9,566 nt of DNA, taken from Bacteroidaceae bacterium. GTDB taxonomy: Bacteria > Bacteroidota > Bacteroidia > Bacteroidales > Bacteroidaceae. The DNA lies in assembly GCA_017558165.1 (NCBI GenBank), contig JAFYWE010000219.1, positions 1 through 9,566 on the forward strand, in the 5' to 3' direction. The notes under the pieces were generated by a model. It ran no database searches. It was not told the origin of the DNA and saw nothing but the letters and a program-made list of their open reading frames with translations. A program made the translations under genes and the position numbers. Of this stretch, positions 1 to 7,102 are shown piece after piece (position 1 is the first letter of the stretch; each line of letters opens with the position of its first letter).

Positions 1-1311
1 AACAGATACAGCTATTTTTACGAAGGGTTTCTTTCAGAAGACGGAGTCACGGCATTCTTAATACCTGGATGGGATAATGATGAAACGGTAACTACTTTTG
101 AGCGTATGAATGCTGTACGTAGAGCAAATGACGAACTTGGATTCTGCAGAAATGACCATCCCGACCATCTGGCTTGTTTTGTTCCGTTCAATGCCGCAGA
201 TTCAATATCCGGTATAATACCTGATTTCAGCAACACATCGAGTGCACAAAGATATACATCATTGCAGGGATACAGTGAAAGCAAACAGTTTTACTCTCCC
301 GACTATAGCCGAATGAAGCCCGACGACAAAGACTATCGTCGCACCCTGTTTTGGAACCCTCAAGTGAATAGTACAGACGGCAAAATAGAGGTGGAATTCT
401 ATAATAATAAGGAGTGTGAATCCTTTATTGTTGATGTTGTAGGTGTATGGGGTAATACAATCTTCAGTAATAATGTAACAGAGACCAGAGAATATGCACA
501 AAGCCTTGAAAACAAGAAGCAGGTTCCTGTTGTTGCTGAATATAGCAGAAGAACAGTTTGCGATTCAGCATTAATGGCACGTTGCAACACCGACTTTGAG
601 AAGGCCGAGGAATTTTATAAGAAACAGCGATATAGCAAATGTATTAATACATATATTGAGCTCGTACAGTATAATTACCCTCCGGCTCTTTATCGCATAG
701 GTTGTTGCTACAAGAATGGATTTGTGCTAAATAAAGATTATTTCCATGCACTTGAGTTCCTCAAGCAGGCAGCCGACAGCTGCTATGCACCGGCGCAGTA
801 CGAGTATGCGATGATGCTCCTGAATGGTGAAGGTACAGAAGCTTCACCTGCGACGGCTGTTCATTGGCTTGAGAAAGCTGCGGAACAGGAACATGTAGAT
901 GCACAGACCGAACTGGCAAAATGTTATTTGTACGGGAATGGAGCCCCGTTCGACCTTGCCATTGCAGACTCATTGTTAAGGAAAGCCTCCATTGCAGGGC
1001 ATCCTGAGGCACTTTATCTTTACGCTATGCGCATGCAACGCCTGGAGATAAGAAATGACAATATACTGGGTAGTGTCATTGATTGCGTATCGCGTTCTGC
1101 GGACAAGGGACATGCCGATGCGCTCGATTATATGATACAATATTGCCGTTCTACCGGTGACGGCGAAAACATATACAAGAACGCACTTAAGCTGCACCGG
1201 CAAGGCGACAAGCGCGGCACAAAGGCCCTTGCCGACTGTTACCTCAACGGTATTGGAGTGAAGCGTGACAAGAGCCTTGCCAAAGACCTTTACCGCGAAG
1301 CTGGGGAATAA
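1..1311 (+). CDS. C-terminal part of a large surface/envelope protein with Sel1 repeats (5' end outside window)
   Basis: The frame is open from the first base, so this is the last 436 codons of a longer gene; the ATG at 106 is internal. Residues about 105-150 (partial numbering) hold a stretch with DYRRTLFWNPQV and then DGKIEVEFYNN. It resembles the 'R-TL-WNP...TD-G...V-FYN' segment found near the C-terminus of large Bacteroidetes exported proteins (macroglobulin- or TonB-receptor-like). From about residue 226 to the end there are Sel1/TPR-like helical repeats. Three are clear, near 226-260, 262-296 and 298-332, each with A-Y-A or A-Y-YGNG signatures and closing in EKAAE or RKAS; one more closes the protein (406-436, YLNGIGVKRDKSLAKDLYREA). 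Sel1 repeats usually mediate protein-protein contacts. Fusion of the two parts is unusual. The cellular location is inferred, because the signal peptide lies outside the window. Confidence 0.8.
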   Translation, partial: NRYSYFYEGFLSEDGVTAFLIPGWDNDETVTTFERMNAVRRANDELGFCRNDHPDHLACFVPFNAADSISGIIPDFSNTSSAQRYTSLQGYSESKQFYSPDYSRMKPDDKDYRRTLFWNPQVNSTDGKIEVEFYNNKECESFIVDVVGVWGNTIFSNNVTETREYAQSLENKKQVPVVAEYSRRTVCDSALMARCNTDFEKAEEFYKKQRYSKCINTYIELVQYNYPPALYRIGCCYKNGFVLNKDYFHALEFLKQAADSCYAPAQYEYAMMLLNGEGTEASPATAVHWLEKAAEQEHVDAQTELAKCYLYGNGAPFDLAIADSLLRKASIAGHPEALYLYAMRMQRLEIRNDNILGSVIDCVSRSADKGHADALDYMIQYCRSTGDGENIYKNALKLHRQGDKRGTKALADCYLNGIGVKRDKSLAKDLYREAGE

Positions 1312-1420
1312 CGATGAAAGCTCGTGCCAATGAGCGCTATGCAAGCTTGCTTGTAATTGTACAGCGAGTGCAGCCGAGTTTCAAGCCCAAAGGGCTTAAC
1401 GAACGAGAAACGGCATTGAA

Positions 1421-1463
1421 GATATCTGAAAAAGGGACCTTGGCGGTCCCTTTTTCAGATATC
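1421..1463. terminator. Bidirectional intrinsic terminator between convergent genes
   Basis: Positions 1421-1439 and 1445-1463 form a perfect 19-bp inverted repeat with a 5-base loop (TTGGC). The core is AAAAAGGGACC/GGTCCCTTTTT, so each strand ends its GC stem in a five-U run. It sits between the Sel1 gene (ending 1311) and lpxH (ending 1455) and serves both. Its right arm overlaps the last codons and the stop of lpxH. Confidence 0.9.
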
Positions 1464-2219
1464 TTTGCTTTCTCCTTCTATGTAGTATTTCCTCTCAATG
1501 CTCTTGCCGTCGAAGACCACATAGGCAAATGTGCCTATCCAGTCACCAAGAAATATGCAACGCGCTGTGCCGTCAAGCATCAGGTCCTCGTCGACGTGAC
1601 GGTGGCCGAAGATGAAGCAGTCGACATCGGGGTGAGTCTTGATGTACTTGCGTGCAAAGAGCGTACAGTCCTCGTTGTCAATGCCCTTAAACGGAGTATC
1701 GCCCTTGACCTTATGCTTTTGCATGCTGTGACGCGCCCAGGCATGTCCCATCCACAGGCTCCAGCGGGGGTGTACCATCGAGAACATCCACTGAAGGAAA
1801 CGGTTGTGGAATATCGAACGCAGGATGCGGAAGCTCTTCTCGGTAGAGAACTCGTCACCATGGGAAAGGAAGAACTCCTTGTCATGGAGTTCAACAAGAC
1901 AGGGTTCTCGGTGGATAATCATACCGCACTCTTTCTCGAAGTAGTCAAGACACCACATGTCGTGGTTGCCGGTGAAGAAGTGTATCTCCACTCCCCTGTC
2001 GGTCAGCTCGGACACCTTGCCAAGGAAACGTGTAAAGCCCTTGGGCACGGCATACCTGTACTCGTACCAGAAATCGAACATATCGCCAAGCATATACACC
2101 GCCGCGGCCTCGTCCTTTATCTTGTCGAGGAACGACACAAGACGGCGCTCGTGAGTGCGTGGGTGCTCAATGGCCCATGAGCCAAGGTGCGCATCGGAAA
2201 GGAAATATATCTTCTTCAT
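1455..2219 (-). CDS. lpxH: UDP-2,3-diacylglucosamine diphosphatase (LpxH)
   Basis: This is a 254-residue calcineurin-like metallophosphoesterase that cleaves UDP-2,3-diacylglucosamine to lipid X and UMP in the cytoplasmic/inner-membrane-associated step of lipid A synthesis. Visible metal-site motifs, in order: SDAHLG (D9, H11), GDMFDFW (D46), GNHD (N85, H86), HGDE (H120) and GHRH (H206, H208). The set and spacing match the LpxH pattern (E. coli D8, H10, D41, N79, H114, H195, H197). An insertion of about 60 residues between HGDE and GHRH, rich in Trp, Arg and His (RSIFHNRFLQWMF...), fits the lipid-binding cap of LpxH. It is the last gene of the glycosyltransferase-radC-MIP18 run, 36 bp after the preceding stop. 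Other metallophosphoesterases of this size exist, but the cap and neighbouring motifs favour LpxH. Confidence 0.9.
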   Translation of the reverse strand: MKKIYFLSDAHLGSWAIEHPRTHERRLVSFLDKIKDEAAAVYMLGDMFDFWYEYRYAVPKGFTRFLGKVSELTDRGVEIHFFTGNHDMWCLDYFEKECGMIIHREPCLVELHDKEFFLSHGDEFSTEKSFRILRSIFHNRFLQWMFSMVHPRWSLWMGHAWARHSMQKHKVKGDTPFKGIDNEDCTLFARKYIKTHPDVDCFIFGHRHVDEDLMLDGTARCIFLGDWIGTFAYVVFDGKSIERKYYIEGESKDI

Positions 2220-2255
2220 AGTATACTATAGGTTTTTACAGGCGAAAGGCCGTCA

Positions 2256-2582
2256 TCACAGCAGGCCAAGTTCAAGCTTTGCCTCCTCAGTCATGAGATC
2301 CTGGCTCCACTCCGGCTCGAACACCAGATTGAGGTTAACGGCAGTTATGCCCTCAATGGACTCGACCTTCATCCTCACATCCTCCATCATGAAGTCAGCT
2401 GCAGGACAGTTAGGCGCAGTCAATGTCATGTCGATATCGACAGAGTTGTCATCCTTGAGCTCAATGCGGTATATGAGACCGAGGTCGTACACATTGACGG
2501 GAATCTCAGGGTCATAGACCGTCTTTACCATCTCGACAATCTTCTCTTCAAGTTCAATCTTCTCCATATGTTGTAACCGCAT
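2256..2582 (-). CDS. MIP18/DUF59 family iron-sulfur cluster assembly factor (SufT/PaaD-like)
   Basis: This small single-domain protein is of the MIP18 (DUF59) type, which helps deliver or assemble Fe-S clusters; SufT and the eukaryotic CIA protein MIP18 belong here. Diagnostic motifs are DPEIPVNVYDLGLIY, TAPNCPAAD with the conserved cysteine, and VFEPEWSQDLMTEEAK near the C-terminus. The length is normal (about 103-108 residues). There are two possible starts. The first ATG (2580-2582) overlaps the radC stop as TAATG, which suits translational coupling. The second ATG (2565-2567) gives MEKIELEEK, where most family members seem to begin. I give the outer start because the upstream gene pair uses the same TAATG junction. 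The exact cluster client cannot be read from the sequence. Confidence 0.9.
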   Translation of the reverse strand: MRLQHMEKIELEEKIVEMVKTVYDPEIPVNVYDLGLIYRIELKDDNSVDIDMTLTAPNCPAADFMMEDVRMKVESIEGITAVNLNLVFEPEWSQDLMTEEAKLELGLL

Positions 2583-3274
2583 TATAGGCGGCCCTCATCA
2601 TTATAACTGTAATATGCAGTATCTGTTAATATTATGTGGTCGAGCATACGTATGTTCATCACCTTGCACGCACCCGACACGTTTGCCGTGAGCTTGTCAT
2701 CGTCACTGCTGGGACGCAGATTGCCCGACGGATGATTGTGGCAGAGAGCTATTGCCGTGGCGCGTTTCAGCAGTGCCTCACGCATCACAAGACGTATATC
2801 CACCACGGTGGCAGTCAAACCGCCTGTCGCAATGAGCACGTGGTCAATGACACGATTCATATTGTTGAGCAACAGCACATAGCACTGCTCCACGGGGGAG
2901 TCGCACAACAGGGGGTGGAAGTACTCGAACAGTGCCCTTGACGAGAGTATGCGTGCCTGCTCGGGGCGTTCGTCCATGGCACGGCGTTTCCACAGTTCGC
3001 AAGCGGCCTGTATGGATATTGCCTTTGCGGGACCGATACCCTTGAACTGGCACAGGTCGTCAATGGTGAGGCGCGCAAGCTCGGCAATGCTGTCATTGCA
3101 CGATGTAAGGACCTTTTTCATGAGCCCCACAGCACTCTCCTCGTCATTTCCGATACCTATGAGTATGGCCAAAAGCTCGGCCTTGCTCAGTGTAGATATA
3201 CCGTGCATCATTGCCTTCTCGCGAGGTCGCTCGTCAAGAGGCCACTCCTTTATGCTGGGTTTCTTCTCGGACAT
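2582..3274 (-). CDS. radC: RadC family JAB/MPN-domain protein
   Basis: This 230-residue protein has the standard RadC layout. An N-terminal segment (DERPREKAMMHG...LSKAELLAILIG) is followed by a helix-hairpin-helix DNA-contact motif near residues 77-90 (FKGIGPAKAISIQA). The C-terminal JAB/MPN metalloprotease-fold domain carries HNHPSG (H179, H181) and a following SSDDD (metal ligand probably D192), with a candidate catalytic glutamate at E129. The family was once thought to act in DNA repair; its true substrate is not established. It starts inside the stop of the upstream glycosyltransferase (TAATG, one shared base) and ends in the same way on the MIP18 gene. Co-translation is likely. The three neighbours share no obvious pathway. 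Confidence 0.93.
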   Translation of the reverse strand: MSEKKPSIKEWPLDERPREKAMMHGISTLSKAELLAILIGIGNDEESAVGLMKKVLTSCNDSIAELARLTIDDLCQFKGIGPAKAISIQAACELWKRRAMDERPEQARILSSRALFEYFHPLLCDSPVEQCYVLLLNNMNRVIDHVLIATGGLTATVVDIRLVMREALLKRATAIALCHNHPSGNLRPSSDDDKLTANVSGACKVMNIRMLDHIILTDTAYYSYNDEGRL

Positions 3275-4269
3275 TATCCTCGGTTGTATAGTTTGGTAAG
3301 GCTCTCCTTTGTCTCAAGCGGCTGTTTGAGTATCATCTTGAACCACAAGGCCTTGAGGAAGCCCATTCCATAGCCCGTTATCTGCACAGCTGCCGCCATC
3401 ACAGAGAGAACAGCCACCTTCATGCTCTTGTTCTTGAGGAGCGAATCGACAAGGATGAGCATGAAATAAAGCAGAGGCAACAGCAACAGCCATGGGAAGA
3501 AGAGAGATGCCACCAACAGCATCACGCCCATCACGAGCATTGCCGCAGGGGCTGTATGCACTAGCTTGAGCGAACCCGGATGGATGAGCTGGAGCCATAT
3601 GCGTGCCTGGCCGAAGTTGTTCACCTGCTTGTAGAAACGCCTGAGGTCGATACGGCGCTTGTGGTACACGAACACCTCGCGTATGAGACGTGTCCTGAAC
3701 CCTGCATTGCGTATGCGTATGCTCAGGTCAATATCCTCGCCCATCATATCCTTGAAATCACCCACCTTCTGATACACGGCCTTCGAGAGACCCATGTTGA
3801 AGGTGCGCGGGCAGAACTTCTCCATCACGGCCTTTCCGCCACGTATACCGCCCGTTGTCCAGAAAGAGGTCATGGCATGACTCACGGCCTTCTGCATATC
3901 CGAGAACGAATCATCGGCCGCATCGGGGCCTCCGAAGCAGTCGCAGTAGTCGGCAGCCATAGCTGCCTCGAGCTTCTCGAAATAGAACGGCGGAAGGATG
4001 ACATCAGAATCGAAGAATAGCAAGTAATCGCCGTTGGCGCGTGCCATACCGTAGTTGCGGGTATCGCTACGGCCCGAATTCTCCTTGTAGTAGTAGTGGA
4101 TAGCAAAAAAAGAACGATAGTGATCAAGCAAATGATCACATCGTTCTTTTGAGCCATCCTCTATAATCACCAACTCAAAAGGTTTTACCGTCTGAGCCGA
4201 CAGACTCTCGAGAAGTTCCTTTACCTCACCCGGTCTGTTGTAAACTGGGACAATTATAGAGTATAACAA
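3274..4269 (-). CDS. Family 2 glycosyltransferase with C-terminal membrane segments (TTG start)
   Basis: The N-terminal GT-A domain of a family 2 glycosyltransferase begins at once: YSIIVPVYNRPGEV (3-16), VIIEDGS (34-40), and a DSD metal/nucleotide-sugar motif at D87-D89. GED at 177-179 is the likely catalytic-base region, followed by RIRNAGF and a VYHKRR loop. Residues about 241-305 contain two or three hydrophobic segments, so the enzyme is probably anchored in the inner membrane and uses a lipid-linked or cell-surface acceptor. The donor and acceptor cannot be read from the sequence. The start codon is TTG (4267-4269): an in-frame TAA lies five codons upstream, and the family begins at this point, so no ATG start fits. 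A strong terminator-like hairpin lies inside codons 41-54 (see the finding). This is the first gene of the radC-MIP18-lpxH run. Confidence 0.88.
   Translation of the reverse strand: MLYSIIVPVYNRPGEVKELLESLSAQTVKPFELVIIEDGSKERCDHLLDHYRSFFAIHYYYKENSGRSDTRNYGMARANGDYLLFFDSDVILPPFYFEKLEAAMAADYCDCFGGPDAADDSFSDMQKAVSHAMTSFWTTGGIRGGKAVMEKFCPRTFNMGLSKAVYQKVGDFKDMMGEDIDLSIRIRNAGFRTRLIREVFVYHKRRIDLRRFYKQVNNFGQARIWLQLIHPGSLKLVHTAPAAMLVMGVMLLVASLFFPWLLLLPLLYFMLILVDSLLKNKSMKVAVLSVMAAAVQITGYGMGFLKALWFKMILKQPLETKESLTKLYNRG
4105..4150 (-). terminator. Terminator-like hairpin inside the glycosyltransferase coding sequence
   Basis: On the coding strand, AAAAGAACGA-TGTGATCA pairs with TGATCAC-(T)-ATCGTTCTTTT, giving an 18-bp stem with one bulged base and a 6-base loop. 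A run of seven T follows at once (complement of 4105-4111). It lies about 120-165 nt after the start codon and encodes residues 41-55. The geometry is that of an intrinsic terminator or attenuator, but ribosome movement would normally melt it. Function is inferred. Confidence 0.5.
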
Positions 4270-4331
4270 ATCTTCAGGTTTTTAAAGTTAAACTTGTCCA
4301 TTTAAAAGCGTGAGAACCAGGCTTGCGGTAG

Positions 4332-4376
4332 AGGCGTAAACCGGAGTTTACTTTTGGTAAATGAGGATTTACGCCT
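4332..4376 (-). repeat. Structured intergenic region after efp (paired hairpins with an alternative long stem)
   Basis: Two adjacent hairpins, GTAAAC-cgga-GTTTAC (4336-4351) and GTAAAT-gagg-ATTTAC (4357-4372), are related in sequence. They are enclosed by an alternative 9-bp stem, AGGCGTAAA (4332-4340) with TTTACGCCT (4368-4376). It lies in the 147-bp gap between efp and the glycosyltransferase, so it would be in the efp 3' region. It may end the transcript or be a small extragenic repeat. Neither strand shows a clear U-run next to it. The rest of the gap (4377-4416 and 4270-4331) holds no gene that I can see. Confidence 0.4.
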
Positions 4377-4416
4377 TGCCGTATAACGCAGTAATCACCT
4401 TTTAATGAGTCAAGAT

Positions 4417-4983
4417 TTATGCCTTTACGCGACCTACGTATGAACCGTCACGTGTGTCAACCTCAACGAGCTCGCCCTCGTTGATGAAGAGAGGAACGCG
4501 GATCTCGGCACCTGTCTCCAATGTAGCTGGCTTTGTAGCGTTTGTAGCTGTATCACCCTTGAGACCTGGCTCGGTGTAGGTGATTGCAAGAACTACCTTG
4601 ATAGGCATGTCAGCGAAAAGGATAGTCTCGGTTGAAGCGTCAGTAACGACCTCAAGGATCATACCCTCCTTCATATAAGCTACACCGTTGATCTGCTCTG
4701 CAGCGATGTTAACCTGCTCATATGTCTCCTGGTTCATAAATACATAGTCGGTACCCTCCTGATAGAGATACTGGTATGGGCGACGCTCAACGCGTACGTC
4801 CTCGAGCTTCTCACCGATGTTGAAGCGACGCTCCAATACGTAGCCGTCAACAACGTCCTTCAGCTTTGTACGCATGAAGGTGTTACCCTTACCTGGCTTT
4901 ACGTGCAAGAAGTCGATGCAGAAATACAACTTGCCATCCATACGGATAGCTGTACCGATTTTAATGTCCTGAGCATTAATCAT
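4417..4983 (-). CDS. efp: Elongation factor P
   Basis: EF-P binds between the P and E sites of the ribosome and rescues stalling at polyproline stretches. The 188-residue length is that of the family. Domain I (about 1-62) contains the loop HVKPGKGN, whose tip lysine K32 aligns with the modified Lys34 of E. coli EF-P. Domains II and III follow, with the family signature TEPGLKGDTATNATKPATLETG (138-159) and the C-terminal ending VPLFINEGELVEVDTRDGSYVGRVK. No EpmA/EpmB or EarP modification gene is in the window. The gene stands alone, has its own promoter about 70 bp upstream, and is followed by a structured 3' region. Its codon use looks like that of a highly expressed gene. Confidence 0.97.
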   Translation of the reverse strand: MINAQDIKIGTAIRMDGKLYFCIDFLHVKPGKGNTFMRTKLKDVVDGYVLERRFNIGEKLEDVRVERRPYQYLYQEGTDYVFMNQETYEQVNIAAEQINGVAYMKEGMILEVVTDASTETILFADMPIKVVLAITYTEPGLKGDTATNATKPATLETGAEIRVPLFINEGELVEVDTRDGSYVGRVKA

Positions 4984-5023
4984 AACTATATTCTTTTTTC
5001 GTTAATATTGTCTTTCATGGACA

Positions 5024-5059
5024 GAGAGCAAGCGCTCCCCGTAATCGGGCGCAAAGATA
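5024..5059 (-). promoter_or_regulatory. Bacteroidetes-type promoter of efp with short leader hairpin
   Basis: On the minus strand, TATCTTTG (5059 to 5052) is a perfect match to the Bacteroidetes -7 consensus TAnnTTTG. T-rich sequence further upstream may supply a weak -33 element. The start point would fall near 5045 and give a leader of about 60 nt. The leader has a small hairpin (arms 5024-5029 and 5034-5039) and an AT-rich stretch before the ATG. No clear Shine-Dalgarno sequence is visible, as is usual in this phylum. Confidence 0.65.
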
Positions 5060-5107
5060 GTAAAAACTTGCGTAAAAACGGCAGGATTTGAAGGAATAAT
5101 GTCAACA

Positions 5108-5152
5108 GGCCGGCAATAAGTCCAATTTATCGACATCGGACCATTACCGGCC
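5108..5152 (-). terminator. Long stem-loop after the CsgG/LPP20 operon
   Basis: GGCCGGCAAT (5108-5117) pairs with ATTACCGGCC (5143-5152; one G-U pair in the RNA). An inner GTCC/GGAC helix (5120-5123 with 5138-5141) sits over a 14-base loop. It lies 11 bp after the stop of the last operon gene and just before the efp promoter, the place expected for a terminator or 3' stabilising structure. There is no U-run after it on the minus strand, so factor-dependent termination or RNA protection is possible. Confidence 0.5.
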
Positions 5153-5162
5153 ATAGCTGTTT

Positions 5163-5708
5163 TTATTTCGCTGACTGCTTGTTTATGTTTTCAAGGAACA
5201 ATTTTTCCAGCAACTCCTTGTTGATGGACTCCGCACTATTCTTGCCAAGTTCCTCATACAAGGCCTTGAGATAATCGGCACCCTTGAGCTCAAGGACAAT
5301 GTAGTTGGTATACTGTCCGTTCGAATCCTTGCTCCAACGGTCACAGATTATTGTGGCACCGGATATTGTCTTATCAACAATTGTCTTTGTCTTGTCACTC
5401 ATGAAAGACTTCGAGAGCACATTCTCCGACTCGGTTAGCACGGAGCTATAATCCTCGGTCGTTGCCTGGACTGTCTTTGAAAGCATCGCGGCAAGCTCGG
5501 CCGAAGCGGCTGTTACAGCTTTCTTGCGTGCAGTAGCCTCATTGTCAGAGGCACCCGAAGCCCATGCGCGCAAGGCACCCTCACTCTTGACCATATCAGA
5601 ACATGGCATTATAAAAGTATCGATAGGACTCACCTCTTTTGAAGAACGGCAACTGTCCAATGTCACAACGGCAAAAAGGCACATTGCATAGATGGCAATC
5701 TTTTTCAT
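5163..5708 (-). CDS. LPP20-like lipoprotein
   Basis: This 181-residue protein begins with a lipoprotein signal: KK, a hydrophobic stretch, then LDSC with the acceptor cysteine at C20. It is probably anchored in the outer membrane. The short sequence after the cysteine (RSSKEV) contains a weak charged patch but no clear Bacteroidetes surface-export signal. Residues about 45-145 look like an LPP20-type domain: RAWASGASDNEATARKKAVTAA, then a helix (SAELAAMLSKTVQ), then strands ending in YIVLELKG. The family is known from Helicobacter Lpp20 and Vibrio FlgP, and its biochemical role is poorly defined. It is the last gene of the four-gene operon, 29 bp after the preceding stop, and a smaller relative of that gene's N-terminal domain. 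The lipoprotein call is firm; the LPP20 assignment is by pattern. Confidence 0.75.
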   Translation of the reverse strand: MKKIAIYAMCLFAVVTLDSCRSSKEVSPIDTFIMPCSDMVKSEGALRAWASGASDNEATARKKAVTAASAELAAMLSKTVQATTEDYSSVLTESENVLSKSFMSDKTKTIVDKTISGATIICDRWSKDSNGQYTNYIVLELKGADYLKALYEELGKNSAESINKELLEKLFLENINKQSAK

Positions 5709-5737
5709 AATCTTGCGATTTTAATGATTATTGTCTT

Positions 5738-7102
5738 TTATAGGTTTATCTTCTGCATCTTTGCGGGGAGGTTGCGTTTTACACGCTTCATCACCTCGTT
5801 GATGCACATTGATATGGTCTCCTCTGCACTCTTGTTCTGGGGAACGAGTACCTTCACACGGTTCTCGCTGTAATCAAGAAGCAGTTGCTGGTTCCTGTTG
5901 TTATAGATCTTGACTACAAGCGTGCAATAGCAACTGTTAAGATCAATCTTGCCCTTAACGGTCTCACCAAGATCCATCATTGTGGATATATCAATGAAAC
6001 ACTCGGCCGCATCGGGGTCCTCAGTGACAGCAAAATGATTATTTGCCAGAATCTTGTTCAGATAGAGTTCGATACCCTCAAGGTCATTCTGCTCGTTCAT
6101 ATAAAGATAGGCCGTAGTCGCTCCCTTTGCGAGTGTCACGGTTACCTTAGCAGCAGGCCAGGTCTGGTTCTGCAACAACTCACGGTAACTCTTGGGAAGA
6201 GCCGAGATAAAGCTGTCGTCGACAGCTATACGTATTTCCTGAATCTGGTCCTTTGACGTGATATTGGTAATGTAGAATTCGGCTGTTCCGTTGTAATCGG
6301 TCTCGATGGCAGGAGTGACAGCACCGCTTCCTGTGACGAACTCAGCCTTCAGCTTCACGTTCGGAATAACGTACCCGTTACGTGAAAGACAGGCAGCCAC
6401 CGGCAACTTGACCGGCTTGAACGGTTCACCCTCCAGATTTACGCTGTTTGTAGTAAGCGCCATTCCGCTGAATACGTTTATGAATGCATCATAAAGCTCA
6501 GCAGGGATATCGGTCTTGCGACCGTCCACATTGGTACTGAGATCAAGGAAAAGCCAAGGCTCTACTGCCTCAAGTCCCTTACCATAGAGCTGGACCGCCT
6601 GTGCAAGGTTCATTCCATCCTCGGCCGCACGTCCTTTCATGAGGTAATCGGCACCTTTCTTTATAGCCTCGTCGCGGCGGGCCTCGCTGTTCTTTTTGTA
6701 AACTTTCTTGTCCAAAGTGTAGTAGACATAGTATTTGCCTTCACCAGTGTAGCTATCCTTGAGTTCGGCACCCTCAATCCAGGCAGCCATCCTGTTTATG
6801 ATTTTGTCCTCAAATAGCTGACGTGACTTTCCGTCAACATCCACCGTATGAAGAAAAGACTCATTCTCCACTTTTGTTGCGACCTGTGATGCTATGTCGG
6901 CAAGTGCATTCTGAGCAGCGACCTTCATGTAATCGTCATCGGACAATCCTGCAATACCTATTCCTATGTATTCCTTATCGGAAACCGGGCGTTGGGTAAC
7001 CCACGCCGGGGCCTGCGCCATACATTGTATGGCACCAAGCATTGCAACGAGCACAGACAGCACTCTTGCAAATGTGTCATGTCCGGTCTTTTTCATAATC
7101 AT
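5738..7102 (-). CDS. Exported protein with N-terminal LPP20-like domain and C-terminal beta domains
   Basis: This 454-residue protein has a signal peptide (hydrophobic 11-25) probably cut by signal peptidase I after CMA, before QAPAW; no good lipobox is present. In order: an LPP20-like domain at about 32-135 (PAWV, EYIGIGIAGLSDDDYMKVAAQNALADIASQV, later YYVYYTLDK); a helical stretch at 140-185 (ARRDEAIKKGADYLMKGRAAEDGMNLAQAVQLYGKGLE), TPR-like; a beta-sandwich/Ig-like region at about 225-325; and a last alpha/beta region at 330-450. The ATG overlaps the stop of the upstream gene by 4 bases (ATGA), and a second ATG two codons later is also possible. Translational coupling and the shared operon suggest a common complex with the CsgG-like protein. 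I infer a periplasmic or outer-membrane-associated structural role; no catalytic motif is seen. Confidence 0.75.
   Translation of the reverse strand: MIMKKTGHDTFARVLSVLVAMLGAIQCMAQAPAWVTQRPVSDKEYIGIGIAGLSDDDYMKVAAQNALADIASQVATKVENESFLHTVDVDGKSRQLFEDKIINRMAAWIEGAELKDSYTGEGKYYVYYTLDKKVYKKNSEARRDEAIKKGADYLMKGRAAEDGMNLAQAVQLYGKGLEAVEPWLFLDLSTNVDGRKTDIPAELYDAFINVFSGMALTTNSVNLEGEPFKPVKLPVAACLSRNGYVIPNVKLKAEFVTGSGAVTPAIETDYNGTAEFYITNITSKDQIQEIRIAVDDSFISALPKSYRELLQNQTWPAAKVTVTLAKGATTAYLYMNEQNDLEGIELYLNKILANNHFAVTEDPDAAECFIDISTMMDLGETVKGKIDLNSCYCTLVVKIYNNRNQQLLLDYSENRVKVLVPQNKSAEETISMCINEVMKRVKRNLPAKMQKINL

Noticed and set aside
1383..1397. AAGCCC-AAA-GGGCTT hairpin after the Sel1 gene
   Set aside because: The stem is only six pairs with a three-base loop and no U-run. 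The strong 19-bp hairpin 24 bases later explains termination.
1314..2180. Long plus-strand open frame of 288 codons opposite lpxH
   Set aside because: It lies antisense to lpxH, whose metal-site motifs are all intact. The translated plus-strand protein shows no family features, and its start falls next to the Sel1 stop by chance.
3580..4020. Plus-strand open frame of 146 codons opposite the glycosyltransferase
   Set aside because: The protein is a shadow of the sense-strand codon bias, and the glycosyltransferase motifs on the other strand are complete.
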